Below, in pieces: positions 1 to 7,077 of a stretch of 11,998 bases of DNA. The position numbers were made by a program, and so were the translations under genes. The notes beneath the pieces were generated by a model. The model was not told where the DNA came from and searched no databases. It worked only from the letters and a program-made list of their open reading frames with translations. Location of the stretch: positions 1 through 11,998 of the forward strand of contig JAAYZQ010000246.1 in assembly GCA_012514775.1 (NCBI GenBank), given 5' to 3'. The stretch's first letter is position 1. Each line of letters opens with the position of its first letter. This DNA is from Anaerolineaceae bacterium (GTDB lineage Bacteria; Chloroflexota; Anaerolineae; JAAYZQ01).

Positions 1-267
1 GACGTCTACCGCTCCGACTCGATCTATAACTATGGCCACTGGACCCACCCCGAGTATGACCCGCTGGTGGACGAGGCTCGCGTCGAGACCGACCCGGACA
101 AGCGCCTGGAGCTGTACACCCAGGCCGAGATCCTGCTCAACGTTGACGATGCGGGCACCATGTCGCTCTACTATCCCGTCGTCGCCCAGCTCACTCAGCC
201 CAACGTAGAGCGCACCCATTCGATCAACGGTGCCCAGGCCTTCTGGGACTGGGACGTGACGGAATAA
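1..267 (+). CDS. Peptide ABC transporter substrate-binding protein (family 5), 3' end only
   Basis: The frame is open from base 1 to the TAA at 265-267, giving the last 88 residues of a longer protein whose start lies outside the window. The visible part carries the pattern of the C-terminal lobe of family 5 (Dpp/Opp type) solute-binding proteins: a 'YxxxxYDPLVDEAR' segment, a 'DPDKRLELYTQAEILL' helix and then a short aromatic 'MSLYYPV' strand. These proteins capture oligopeptides or related solutes outside the membrane and hand them to the permeases. Two matching permease genes follow on the same strand, which supports the call. The signal peptide and lipobox cannot be seen. The substrate is not determined; the M24 peptidase at the end of the operon favours peptides. 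Family confidence is high, specificity low. Confidence 0.88.
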   Translation, partial: DVYRSDSIYNYGHWTHPEYDPLVDEARVETDPDKRLELYTQAEILLNVDDAGTMSLYYPVVAQLTQPNVERTHSINGAQAFWDWDVTE

Positions 268-278
268 CGAGCGCTTTC

Positions 279-321
279 GGAGTAGGGGGTTGGAGGACGA
301 TGGCCTCCAGCCTCCTACTCC
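279..321 (+). promoter_or_regulatory. Large intergenic mRNA hairpin between binding-protein and permease genes
   Basis: The arms GGAGTAGGGGGTTGGAGG (279-296) and CCTCCAGCCTCCTACTCC (304-321) pair over 18 positions with two G-U wobbles and a 7-base loop. No T-run follows, so it is not a textbook intrinsic terminator. In binding-protein transporter operons such stem-loops often protect the 3' end of the upstream message and reduce permease expression relative to the binding protein. That role is inferred here from position. Confidence 0.7.
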
Positions 322-366
322 CTCTGGGGGAACCTGCACCCTCCATCGGAACCGGAAGGAAGCCCT

Positions 367-1380
367 ATGACACGGTTCATAATCCGGCGTATCTTGTGGA
401 TGTTCCTGGTGTTGGTGGTCGTCTCGCTCATTACCTTCACCCTCATGCACGCGGTGCCCGGCGGCCCCTTTACCCAGGAAAAGCGGCTGCCGGAGGCCAC
501 CCTGGCACAGCTCAACGCCAAGTACAACCTCGACGCGCCACTCTACGTCCAGTATCTCGACTATGTGCGCGACATCGCCCTGCCGGTCATCACCAGCGGC
601 AAGCAGTCCAGCTACCTCGATCACCAGTACCTGATCAACGCTTCGCTGCCCTTTGGCGACGACGCCACGCTGCGTTGGATGAATTTTGGCCCGTCGTACA
701 AGTCGGTCAGCCGCACGGTCAGCGACATCTTTCGCGACAACCTGCCCGTGTCCATCAAGCTCGGCGCCGCCGCCCTGGTCGTCACCGTCACCCTGGGCTT
801 TCCGCTGGGTGTCATTTCGGCACTCAAGCGCAACACGCTCATCGACTATGCCGCCATCGGCGCCGCCGTCGTCGGCGTGTCCGTGCCGGTCATCATCCTG
901 GCGCCTGTCCTCCAGTACTTGATGGGCGTCGAGCTGGGCTGGCTGCCGGTCAGCGGCTGGGGTGACCTCAAGCACATCATCCTGCCGGCCATCGCCCTGG
1001 GCGTCGCCGACGCGGCCATCGTCGCCCGCCTCACCCGTGCCAGCCTGCTCCAGGTACTCAACCAGGACTATATCCGTACCGCCCGGGCCAAGGGCCTGGC
1101 CGAGAAGGCCGTCGTCGTCCGGCACGCCCTCAAGAACAGCCTTGTCCCCGTCGTTACCATCCTGGGGCCCATGGTAGCCTACATCCTGACCGGCACGTTC
1201 GTCGTCGAGACCATCTTTGGCATCCCCGGCATGGGCAAGTTTTTCGTCACCAGCGTCTCGGGCCGGGACTATCCGGTGATCATGGGCACCGTGCTGCTGC
1301 TAGCCGTCTTTCTCGTCGTCGCCAACACGCTGGTCGACCTGGTCTACATGTGGCTCGACCCGAGGATTCGCTATGAATAG
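367..1380 (+). CDS. Peptide ABC transporter permease, DppB/OppB type
   Basis: This 337-residue inner-membrane protein forms one half of the translocation pore of a dipeptide/oligopeptide importer. The N-terminus (MTRFIIRRIL, then a hydrophobic helix at about 11-30 ending in a VPGGPF turn) is the standard DppB opening. Further hydrophobic segments lie at about 130-152, 162-185, 205-220, 257-282 and 303-330. The cytoplasmic EAA-type loop that docks on the ATPase is visible at about 234-257 (DYIRTARAKG ... RHALKN). The start ATG has AAGGA six bases upstream (356-360). Between the conserved 'YVQYLDY' (61-67) and 'FGPSYK' (107-112) lies an unusually long extracytoplasmic stretch where most relatives have only a few residues. 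Its last codons overlap the next permease gene by 8 bp. It could be annotated oppB, dppB or gsiC; sequence alone does not separate these. Confidence 0.95.
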   Translation: MTRFIIRRILWMFLVLVVVSLITFTLMHAVPGGPFTQEKRLPEATLAQLNAKYNLDAPLYVQYLDYVRDIALPVITSGKQSSYLDHQYLINASLPFGDDATLRWMNFGPSYKSVSRTVSDIFRDNLPVSIKLGAAALVVTVTLGFPLGVISALKRNTLIDYAAIGAAVVGVSVPVIILAPVLQYLMGVELGWLPVSGWGDLKHIILPAIALGVADAAIVARLTRASLLQVLNQDYIRTARAKGLAEKAVVVRHALKNSLVPVVTILGPMVAYILTGTFVVETIFGIPGMGKFFVTSVSGRDYPVIMGTVLLLAVFLVVANTLVDLVYMWLDPRIRYE

Positions 1381-2440
1381 CGCCCAGACCCGCACTCTTC
1401 GTCCCGAGGAGCCGCAAGGCGCCTCCGCCCCGGTCCCCGCCTTGCCGCCGGCTGCCCTCCGCGGCCGCAGCCTGACCTCCGACGCCTTTGCCCGGCTGCG
1501 CCGCAACCGGGCGGCCATGATTGGCGCCGTCATCGTCCTCCTCAACATCCTGGTCGCCCTCCTGGCGCCGGCCATTGCCCCAAAGCGGTACGACGACGCG
1601 GTGTTGCCCGATACCAACGCTACCCCCACCTGGGTCACCCGCGTCTTTACCGGGATGAAGCCCCGGGACGAGGGCGGCTACGTCAAGATGAGTGAGGATT
1701 ATCTGCTGGGGGCCGACAAGCTGGGGCGCGACCTCTTTAGCCGCATCCTGTACGGGGCCCGCGTCTCTATCGCCGTCGCCTTGATGGGCCCGCTGGTCAG
1801 CATCCTCATAGGCTTTTTCGTCGGACTCGTGTCGGGGTTCCAGGGCGGCAGGGTCGACAACCTGCTGATGCGTTTTGTCGACATCATGTACGCCTTTCCA
1901 ACCATGCTGCTTATCATCCTGCTGATGGCCTTTTTCCGGGCCGGGTTCAGCGCCGAGCAGCACGGGACCCTGGTGGGCACCCTGGCGCGCCTGGACACGG
2001 CCATGGGTGGCCTGCTGTTCATCTTTATCGGCATCGGCCTCACGGCGTGGATGGGGGCCGCCCGCCTGGTGCGCGGCCAGGTCCTCTCGGTCCGGCAGAA
2101 CGAGTACATCATTGCCGCCCAGGCCATCGGCGTTCCGACCCCACGAACGATCATGCGCCACATCCTGCCCAACATCATCGGCCCGCTGATCATCACCGAG
2201 ACCCTGTCCATCCCATCCTACATCTCTTACGAAGCATTCCTGAGCTTTATCGGGCTGGGGGTGAACCCACCCATGCCGAGCTGGGGGAGCATGATCTCGG
2301 ACGGGTCGCTGGTTATTGCCAACTATCCGAACCAGGCGATCTTTCCGGCTCTGGCCCTGTTCCTGCTCATGTTCGCCTTTAACTTCCTGGGCGACGGTCT
2401 GCGCGACGCCCTCGACCCCACCCTGCGGGGCTGGGACTGA
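1373..2440 (+). CDS. Peptide ABC transporter permease, DppC/OppC type
   Basis: A 355-residue membrane protein, the second pore subunit. The first 40 or so residues are cytoplasmic and rich in Pro and Ala; a first membrane helix follows at about 48-70. The conserved 'LLGADKLGRDLFSRILYGARVS' region occupies about 111-132 and is the OppC N-terminal signature. More membrane segments lie near 133-155, 165-190, 212-230, 263-285 and 322-343. The EAA-type ATPase-docking loop is at about 243-267 (NEYIIAAQAIG ... RHILPN), and the C-terminus ends in the typical 'GDGLRDALDPTLRG'. The ATG lies inside the end of the previous gene with GAGG at 1362-1365 as ribosome site, so the two subunits are probably translated together. 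No ATPase gene follows; the next gene is a peptidase. Confidence 0.95.
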   Translation: MNSAQTRTLRPEEPQGASAPVPALPPAALRGRSLTSDAFARLRRNRAAMIGAVIVLLNILVALLAPAIAPKRYDDAVLPDTNATPTWVTRVFTGMKPRDEGGYVKMSEDYLLGADKLGRDLFSRILYGARVSIAVALMGPLVSILIGFFVGLVSGFQGGRVDNLLMRFVDIMYAFPTMLLIILLMAFFRAGFSAEQHGTLVGTLARLDTAMGGLLFIFIGIGLTAWMGAARLVRGQVLSVRQNEYIIAAQAIGVPTPRTIMRHILPNIIGPLIITETLSIPSYISYEAFLSFIGLGVNPPMPSWGSMISDGSLVIANYPNQAIFPALALFLLMFAFNFLGDGLRDALDPTLRGWD

Positions 2441-2460
2441 TCCACAGCGGAGGTGCTGAC

Positions 2461-3684
2461 TTGAAACAAGACCTGGATAGGCTCATGGCCGAGCGCGGCC
2501 TGGATGCCATCGTCGTGTCGGGCAAGATGAACGGCAACCCGGCCCTGTACTATGCCGCCAACGGCGCGCGCCTCATCAGCGGCTGGGTCGTCAAGAAGCG
2601 CGGCGAGGAGCGCGTCCTCATGTCGTCGGCCATCGACCGCGAAGAGGCCGCCGCCAGCGGCCTGCGGGTCGTCACCCTCGACCAATACGACTACGAGACC
2701 GTCGTGCGCCAGGCGCCGGACCGGCTGGCCGCGGAGGTGGAGCTGTACCGCCGCCTGTTTGCCGACCTGGGCGTGAGCGGCAAGGTGGGCTTTTACGGAA
2801 TGGGGGACCAGGGCCGGGCGTGGACGCTGCTCAACGTCCTCGCCGGCGAGATCGACGGCATCGAGGTGTGCGGCGAGCGCGACACGACCCTCATCGACGT
2901 TGCCCGCGCCACCAAGGACGCCGAGGAAGCGGCCCGCATCCGCGAAGTGGGACGGCGCACGGCGGCCATCATGGGCCAGACGGTCGAGTTTCTGCAATCC
3001 CACCGCGCCCTCGACGGTGTCCTGGTCCAGGCCGACGGCACGCCGCTGACCATCGGCCGGGTCCATCGCCAGATCGGCCTGTTCCTGGCCGAGCAGGGGT
3101 TGGACGTGCCGGAGGGCGTCATCTTTGCCATCGGGCGCGACGCCGGGGTGCCCCACAACAAGGGCACGTCCACGGACGTGCTGGCCCTGGGCAAGACGAT
3201 CATCTTTGACTTTGGCACGCGCGAGGTGGGCGGCGGTTACTATTTCGACATGACCCGTACCTTCTGCCTGGGTTATGCCCCGCCCGAGATCGAGAAGATC
3301 TACCGCGACGTACGTGACTGCGTGGAGATGCTGACCGGCGCCTATGGTGCCGGCATCGACACCCGGACCTATATGCAGATGGCGTGCGACCTGTTCGAGA
3401 GCCGCGGGTATCCGACCATCGGCGGCACGCCCGGCACCCGGACCGGTTTCGTCCACGGCCTGGGCCACGGCATCGGCCTGGCGGTCCACGAGGAACCGTT
3501 CTTTTCCCTGTCGCCCGTGAACCTGACCGTCCTCCAGCCCGGCCACGTCTTTACCTGCGAGCCCGGCCTGTACGACCCGGGCCGCGGCTATGGCGTCCGC
3601 ATCGAGGACGTCGTCTGGATCGACCCGGATGGCGTCGCCCAGGATCTGACCGACTTTCCCAAGGAGCTGGTGATCCCGGTCTAG
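2461..3684 (+). CDS. M24 family metallopeptidase (Xaa-Pro aminopeptidase/prolidase type)
   Basis: This 407-residue protein has an N-terminal creatinase-like half (about 1-140) and a C-terminal pita-bread catalytic half. The five expected dinuclear metal ligands are visible: Asp250 (in FDFGT), Asp263 (in FDMTRTF), His336 (in HGLGHGIGL), Glu367 (in CEPGLY) and Glu382 (in RIEDV). His332 and His343 match further conserved active-site histidines of PepP/PepQ. Members cleave the bond next to proline in peptides, and no secretion signal is seen, so it is probably cytoplasmic. The gap between the two Asp ligands is 13 residues, against 11 in E. coli PepP, because of a glycine/tyrosine-rich insertion. 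The start is TTG at 2461, chosen because GGAGGT (2449-2454) sits six bases upstream. It follows the permease gene by 20 bp, suggesting that imported peptides are digested by the product. Creatinase-type hydrolases cannot be excluded. Confidence 0.9.
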   Translation: MKQDLDRLMAERGLDAIVVSGKMNGNPALYYAANGARLISGWVVKKRGEERVLMSSAIDREEAAASGLRVVTLDQYDYETVVRQAPDRLAAEVELYRRLFADLGVSGKVGFYGMGDQGRAWTLLNVLAGEIDGIEVCGERDTTLIDVARATKDAEEAARIREVGRRTAAIMGQTVEFLQSHRALDGVLVQADGTPLTIGRVHRQIGLFLAEQGLDVPEGVIFAIGRDAGVPHNKGTSTDVLALGKTIIFDFGTREVGGGYYFDMTRTFCLGYAPPEIEKIYRDVRDCVEMLTGAYGAGIDTRTYMQMACDLFESRGYPTIGGTPGTRTGFVHGLGHGIGLAVHEEPFFSLSPVNLTVLQPGHVFTCEPGLYDPGRGYGVRIEDVVWIDPDGVAQDLTDFPKELVIPV

Positions 3685-3753
3685 AGCCAGGCGGCGAAGG
3701 CCGGTCGTCCGGCGATTGGCAGAGCCGGGGCCGGGGGATGGCGCCGCGGGTGG

Positions 3754-5619
3754 CTACAGGTTGGCCTTGAGCTGCTCCGCCGCCTTGCGGTTCATCCCCG
3801 GCACGGCGGCCAGCTCGTCCACGCTGGCGGCGCGGATGGCGTCCAGCGAGCCAAAGTGCTTCAGGAGGGCCGAGCGACGCCGGGAGCCGATGCCGGGCAC
3901 GTCGTCGAGCTGCGAGGTGATGGTCTGGCGCCCGCGGAGCTTGCGGTGGTAGCCCAGTGCAAAGCGGTGCGCCTCGTCACGGATGCGCTGCATCAGGTAC
4001 AGCGCCTCTGACGTGCGCGGCAGCCACAGCGGCTCCGGTCGTCCCGGGACAAAGATCAGCTCTTCCTGCTTGGCCAGGCCCACGGCCGGCACCTGGTCGC
4101 GCAGGCCAAACTCGTCGAGAACTTCGAGGGCGACGTTGAGCTGGCCCTGGCCGCCATCGACGACCAGCAGGTCGGGGATCAGGTCCCACGAAGACTTTTT
4201 TCCGCCCGGGTCCCGTTCGGCTTCCTCTTTCAGCCCGGCATCCGAGGCCCGGTGGAACCGGCGGTGCAGCATCTCGCGCATGCTGGCATAGTCGTCGGTA
4301 CCCTCCACCGTCCGGATCTTGAAACGCCGGTAATCGCTCTTGCGCGGCACGCCCTTCACAAAGACGACCATGGCCCCCGTCGTCTCGCTGCCCTGGGTGG
4401 TGGAGATGTCGTAGCACTCGATGCGGTTCGGCGGCGACGACAGGTTGAGCTGCTCCTGAAGCTCGGCCAGGGCGCTGGCCTGCTTGCCCTCGTCCGCGAT
4501 CCATTGGGCGCGCAGGTGGGCCAGCGTCGCGGCAGCGTTTTCCGCGGCCATCTCCACCAGCTCGCGCTTCTCGCCGCTGTCGGGCACCTGGAGCACGACC
4601 TTGTTCCCTCGCCGGCTGCGCAGCCATTCCTGGATCACCAGGGCCTCGTCCACCTCGTGGGGCAGCAGGATCTCGGGTGGCACGTAGGCGGCCTCGTCGT
4701 AGAACTGCTTGATGAAAGAGCTGACGACTTCGGCATCGCTCTCTTCCGCGGTGCCGTCCAGGACGAAATATTCGCGGCCGATGAGGCGGCCGTGGCGGAT
4801 GAAAAAGACCTGCATGCAGGCGTCGCCGTCCGAGCGGGCAAAGGCCACCACGTCCTGGTCGGCCATGACGGGGGAGACAATCTTCTGGCGCTCGATCACC
4901 TTATGGATGGCTGCCAACTGGTCGCGGTAGGTGGCCGCCTGCTCAAAGTCCCAGTGCTCGGCAGCCGCCTGCATCCGGTCCTCCAGGCCGGCCACGATCT
5001 CGTCGGCCTTGCCCTCCAGGAAGCGGCACAGGCCGTCGATCATGGCCCGGTACTCTTCTTTGCTCGCGGCGCCGACGCAAGGCGCCAGGCACAGGCCCAG
5101 ATCCTTGTAGAGGCAGGCTCGCTCGTCCTTGCCGGTGATGGTCCGGTTGCAGGTCAGGTAGGGAAAGACGCGGCGCAGCGTCTGCAGCGTCTGCTGCACA
5201 GCCCACGAGGCGGTGAACGGCCCGAAATAGCGGGCGCCGTCCTGTTCCATGCGACGCACGATCAACACCCGGGGATAGTCTTCCTGCCAGGTGATCTTGA
5301 TGTAGGGATAGCGCTTGTCATCCTTCAGCCGCACGTTGTACTTGGGTTTGTAGCGCTTGATGAGGTTGCTCTCCAGGATGAGGGCTTCCAGCTCGGATCC
5401 GGTGACGATAAAGTCCAGGTCGGCCACGGTGGCCACCAGCCGCTGGATTTTGGGGCTGTGGGCCGCCGCGGCGTGAAAGTAGGAGCGCACCCGCGGGCGA
5501 AGGTTGACCGCCTTGCCGACGTACAGGATCGTTCCCGCCGCGTCCTTCATCAGGTACACGCCGGGCCTGGTCGGCATGTTATCCAATTTCTCTTGCAGAA
5601 CTTCCGACTGAATTGCCAT
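3754..5619 (-). CDS. uvrC: Excinuclease ABC subunit C (UvrC)
   Basis: UvrC makes both incisions around bulky DNA lesions after UvrA/UvrB loading in nucleotide excision repair. Numbering is from the ATG at 5619 (621 residues, normal length). The N-terminal GIY-YIG nuclease appears as GVYLM (20-24) and YVG (33-35). Four cysteines at 157, 169, 177 and 181 have the spacing of the iron-sulfur ligands of E. coli UvrC. A UvrB-binding UVR helix pair lies at about 205-240 (DRMQAAAEHWDFEQAATYRD). The RNase H-like nuclease shows Asp404 (YDIS), Asp488 (VVDGG), Lys517 (GLAKQEE) and His551 (DEAHRFA). Two helix-hairpin-helix motifs end the protein (DDVPGIG and AAVPGM). An in-frame GTG at 5625 would add two residues, but the promoter at 5626-5655 would start the mRNA near 5619, favouring the ATG. 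The gene is convergent with the M24 peptidase gene and divergent from the response regulator. Confidence 0.98.
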   Translation of the reverse strand: MAIQSEVLQEKLDNMPTRPGVYLMKDAAGTILYVGKAVNLRPRVRSYFHAAAAHSPKIQRLVATVADLDFIVTGSELEALILESNLIKRYKPKYNVRLKDDKRYPYIKITWQEDYPRVLIVRRMEQDGARYFGPFTASWAVQQTLQTLRRVFPYLTCNRTITGKDERACLYKDLGLCLAPCVGAASKEEYRAMIDGLCRFLEGKADEIVAGLEDRMQAAAEHWDFEQAATYRDQLAAIHKVIERQKIVSPVMADQDVVAFARSDGDACMQVFFIRHGRLIGREYFVLDGTAEESDAEVVSSFIKQFYDEAAYVPPEILLPHEVDEALVIQEWLRSRRGNKVVLQVPDSGEKRELVEMAAENAAATLAHLRAQWIADEGKQASALAELQEQLNLSSPPNRIECYDISTTQGSETTGAMVVFVKGVPRKSDYRRFKIRTVEGTDDYASMREMLHRRFHRASDAGLKEEAERDPGGKKSSWDLIPDLLVVDGGQGQLNVALEVLDEFGLRDQVPAVGLAKQEELIFVPGRPEPLWLPRTSEALYLMQRIRDEAHRFALGYHRKLRGRQTITSQLDDVPGIGSRRRSALLKHFGSLDAIRAASVDELAAVPGMNRKAAEQLKANL

Positions 5620-5625
5620 AAGCAC

Positions 5626-5655
5626 ATTTTAGCACAGTTCACAAGCTTTCGTCAA
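5626..5655 (-). promoter_or_regulatory. Sigma70-type promoter of uvrC, probably giving a leaderless mRNA
   Basis: On the minus strand TTGACG (5655-5650) and TAAAAT (5631-5626) are separated by 18 bp. Exactly six bases separate the -10 from the ATG at 5619, so transcription should begin at or next to the start codon. No Shine-Dalgarno sequence is present. On the plus strand AGCACA occurs at 5621-5626 and again at 5631-5636, a 10-bp-spaced direct repeat over the -10 that could be an operator half-site pair; this is weak. Confidence 0.75.
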
Positions 5656-5720
5656 CGGCTCTGGCGCTTCGGGCCGGGGCCTTGTGAAAGTCACGAGTGC
5701 TACCCACCGGCCTGGCATTT

Positions 5721-5766
5721 GCTCGCGCCGGATAACAATCCGGCGCCCGATTCCGCCGGCGCGAGC
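5721..5766. repeat. Nested inverted repeats with two mutually exclusive pairings
   Basis: GCGCCGGAT (5725-5733) pairs perfectly with ATCCGGCGC (5738-5746) around AACA. Alternatively GCTCGCGCCGG (5721-5731) pairs perfectly with CCGGCGCGAGC (5756-5766). The element lies between the divergent uvrC and response-regulator promoters, upstream of both predicted start points. It is therefore either a DNA-level site or part of an unrecognised transcript. The arms GCGCCGG/CCGGCGC recur in the rarA leader hairpin at 8785-8805. Apart from this and the promoters at each end, I see no gene in the 256 bp between uvrC and the regulator. Confidence 0.6.
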
Positions 5767-5825
5767 CTTGTCGTCAAGCTACTTCAAGACAACCGTGCGG
5801 CGTGGGGGCGAGCGCCCTGCGCCGC

Positions 5826-5853
5826 TTGCGTCCCCCCTGGAACGTGGTATAAT
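5826..5853 (+). promoter_or_regulatory. Promoter of the response regulator gene (extended -10)
   Basis: A perfect TATAAT (5848-5853) is preceded by TGG, which makes an extended -10 (TG at 5845-5846). A weak -35, TTGCGT (5826-5831), is 16 bp upstream. The predicted start near 5860 gives a leader of about 22 bases containing GGAGG at 5863-5867. No 11-bp repeat array of the kind seen at 6594 or 7526 is present here. Confidence 0.75.
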
Positions 5854-5881
5854 TGACCGGGGGGAGGAAAACTCAAGACGG

Positions 5882-6574
5882 ATGACCGCCAAGCTGCTGC
5901 TCGTGGACGATGCGCAAGATGCGAACGTGATGCTGCAACGTGTCCTGAGCCAGGACGGCTACGAAGTCCGGATCGCCAGCAACGGGATCGAGGGGCTGCG
6001 CCTGGCCTATGACTTCCGGCCTGACCTCATTCTCCTGGACGTCATGATGCCCGGCATGGATGGATGGACCATGCTCCAGCGTCTCCGCGAGTTCTCGGAC
6101 GTGCCGGTGGTGATGCTTACCGCCCTGGCCAGCGACGAACACCTGGTGGACGGGCTCGATGGGGGCGCCGACGACTATTTGACCAAGCCCTTTAGCATGA
6201 CCGAGCTGAAAGCCCGCATTCGCGCCGTGCTGCGGCGCAGCACCGGGCGGCCAACGCCGCGGCCTCGCTCCCTGCGCTTTGACGGGGGCCGGTTGGTCAT
6301 CGATCCTCCCTCGCAGCAAGTCCTCATCGGTGGGCAGCCCGTCAGCCTGACGCCGACCGAGTACCGGCTTCTCCTCTGCCTCGCCTACAACACGGGGCAC
6401 GTCCTCACCACGGACCAGATCCTGGAGAACGTATGGGGACCCGGCTACGAGGACAGCGAGGCGAACGTCAAGCTGTACATCTGGTATCTGCGCCGCAAGA
6501 TCGAAGTCGACCCCCGAAAGCCGCGCTATATCCTCACCAAGCGCGGCGGGGGCTACTACTTTGACGACATTTAG
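5882..6574 (+). CDS. OmpR/PhoB-family response regulator, without a neighbouring histidine kinase
   Basis: A 230-residue two-component DNA-binding regulator. The receiver domain (about 3-118) has the full phosphorylation set: Asp9/Asp10 (VDD), phosphoacceptor Asp53 (LLDVMMPGMDG), Thr80 (VVMLTA) and Lys102 (LTKPF). A winged-helix effector domain follows at about 130-230, with the family marks 'LTPTEYRLL', 'LTTDQILENVWG' and the wing 'RYILTKRGGGYYF'. The start is the ATG at 5882 because homology begins there; codons further upstream run back through the promoter and read as non-coding. GGAGG at 5863-5867 is 14 bases away, rather far. No histidine kinase gene is visible on either side, so it is an orphan within this window. 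Two tandem-repeat operator-like arrays occur just downstream (6594-6649 and 7526-7581), and they are its best candidate targets. Confidence 0.95.
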   Translation: MTAKLLLVDDAQDANVMLQRVLSQDGYEVRIASNGIEGLRLAYDFRPDLILLDVMMPGMDGWTMLQRLREFSDVPVVMLTALASDEHLVDGLDGGADDYLTKPFSMTELKARIRAVLRRSTGRPTPRPRSLRFDGGRLVIDPPSQQVLIGGQPVSLTPTEYRLLLCLAYNTGHVLTTDQILENVWGPGYEDSEANVKLYIWYLRRKIEVDPRKPRYILTKRGGGYYFDDI

Positions 6575-6593
6575 GCCCCGTCCCTCCGGAAAA

Positions 6594-6649
6594 TTCTAAC
6601 CAAACTCATACCCAATTCTAACCGGTTTCAGACCAAGATCTGTTACACT
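6594..6649 (+). promoter_or_regulatory. Four 11-bp direct repeats plus extended -10: OmpR/PhoB-type activated promoter
   Basis: The 8-mers TTCTAACC (6594), CTCATACC (6605), TTCTAACC (6616) and TTCAGACC (6627) follow each other at exactly 11 bp, one helical turn, with five of eight positions invariant. A -10 element TACACT (6644-6649) with TGT before it stands nine bases after the last repeat, and no recognisable -35 exists, so the last repeat takes its place. PhoB and PhoP boxes are built this way. The promoter faces the atypical receiver gene, with a predicted start near 6656. The bound protein is inferred to be the regulator at 5882. Confidence 0.75.
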
Positions 6650-6678
6650 ATCCCTTGTGAAAAGACAAGGGGGAGCTC

Positions 6679-7077
6679 TTGGGCAAAGAGATATTGGTCG
6701 TGGAGGAGGACACAGAATTGTGTGCAAGCCTGGCCCGTTGCCTGACCGACGCAGGGTACAGGGTTGTGACCTCCCCCGACCGTGCCGGAGCGCTCTTTCA
6801 GTTTGGCCTCCACAAGCCAGACCTGGTGATCCTCGGCGACACGGAGCCCGACCTGCTGCCCCGGGTTCGCGAGCTGACAGAGGGACCGATCATCGCCGTC
6901 ACGGCCGACGACCTTGCGTCACGCATCGGCACCCTGGACCAGGGGGCCGACTTTGTCGTCGTCAAGCCGCCGAACAACCGGGAGCTGATGGCCAAAGTGC
7001 GCGCCTCGTTCCGTCGCCTGGAAAAGCCTCACCGCCAATCCTGGCCCCAAGAGGATGTTGCGAGCACAGAGGCATGA
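6679..7077 (+). CDS. Stand-alone receiver-domain protein lacking the phosphoacceptor aspartate
   Basis: A 132-residue protein consisting of one CheY-like receiver fold (about 4-115) and a short polar tail. It aligns with the receiver of the regulator at 5882, but the conserved sites are altered. The acidic pair is Glu9/Glu10. The phosphoacceptor position is Gly53 (PDLVILGD), with an Asp one residue later. The loop after it is shortened and lacks the usual 'MPGMDG'. Thr75 (IIAVTAD) and Lys96 (VVVKPP) are kept. Such receivers usually act without phosphorylation, by binding a partner; any role here is unknown. TTG at 6679 is the only usable start, because a stop at 6658 precedes it in frame with no other start codon between; AAGGGGG (6667-6673) is a ribosome site at five bases. 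Its stop overlaps the next gene as ATGA. Confidence 0.85.
   Translation: MGKEILVVEEDTELCASLARCLTDAGYRVVTSPDRAGALFQFGLHKPDLVILGDTEPDLLPRVRELTEGPIIAVTADDLASRIGTLDQGADFVVVKPPNNRELMAKVRASFRRLEKPHRQSWPQEDVASTEA

Noticed and set aside
1280..3546. Long minus-strand frames opposite the permease and peptidase genes
   Set aside because: Complementary to well-supported genes, with compositionally biased translations lacking any domain.
3700..3713. Hairpin GCCGG-TCGT-CCGGC between the convergent M24 and uvrC genes
   Set aside because: Only five base pairs and no T-run on either strand; too weak to call a terminator in such GC-rich sequence.
5621..5655. Possible LexA/SOS box at the uvrC promoter
   Set aside because: Neither CTGT-N8-ACAG nor GAAC-N4-GTTC is present as a complete site; only isolated half-like words occur.
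4252..5856. 534-codon open frame antisense to uvrC
   Set aside because: It is the complement of a fully recognisable uvrC with all catalytic motifs; long antisense frames are expected in GC-rich genes, and its translation has no recognisable domain.
6657..7073. Upstream extension of the small FN3-like ORF from a GTG at 6657
   Set aside because: This stretch overlaps the receiver gene in another frame and reads as non-coding; domain similarity begins only after the ATG at 7074.
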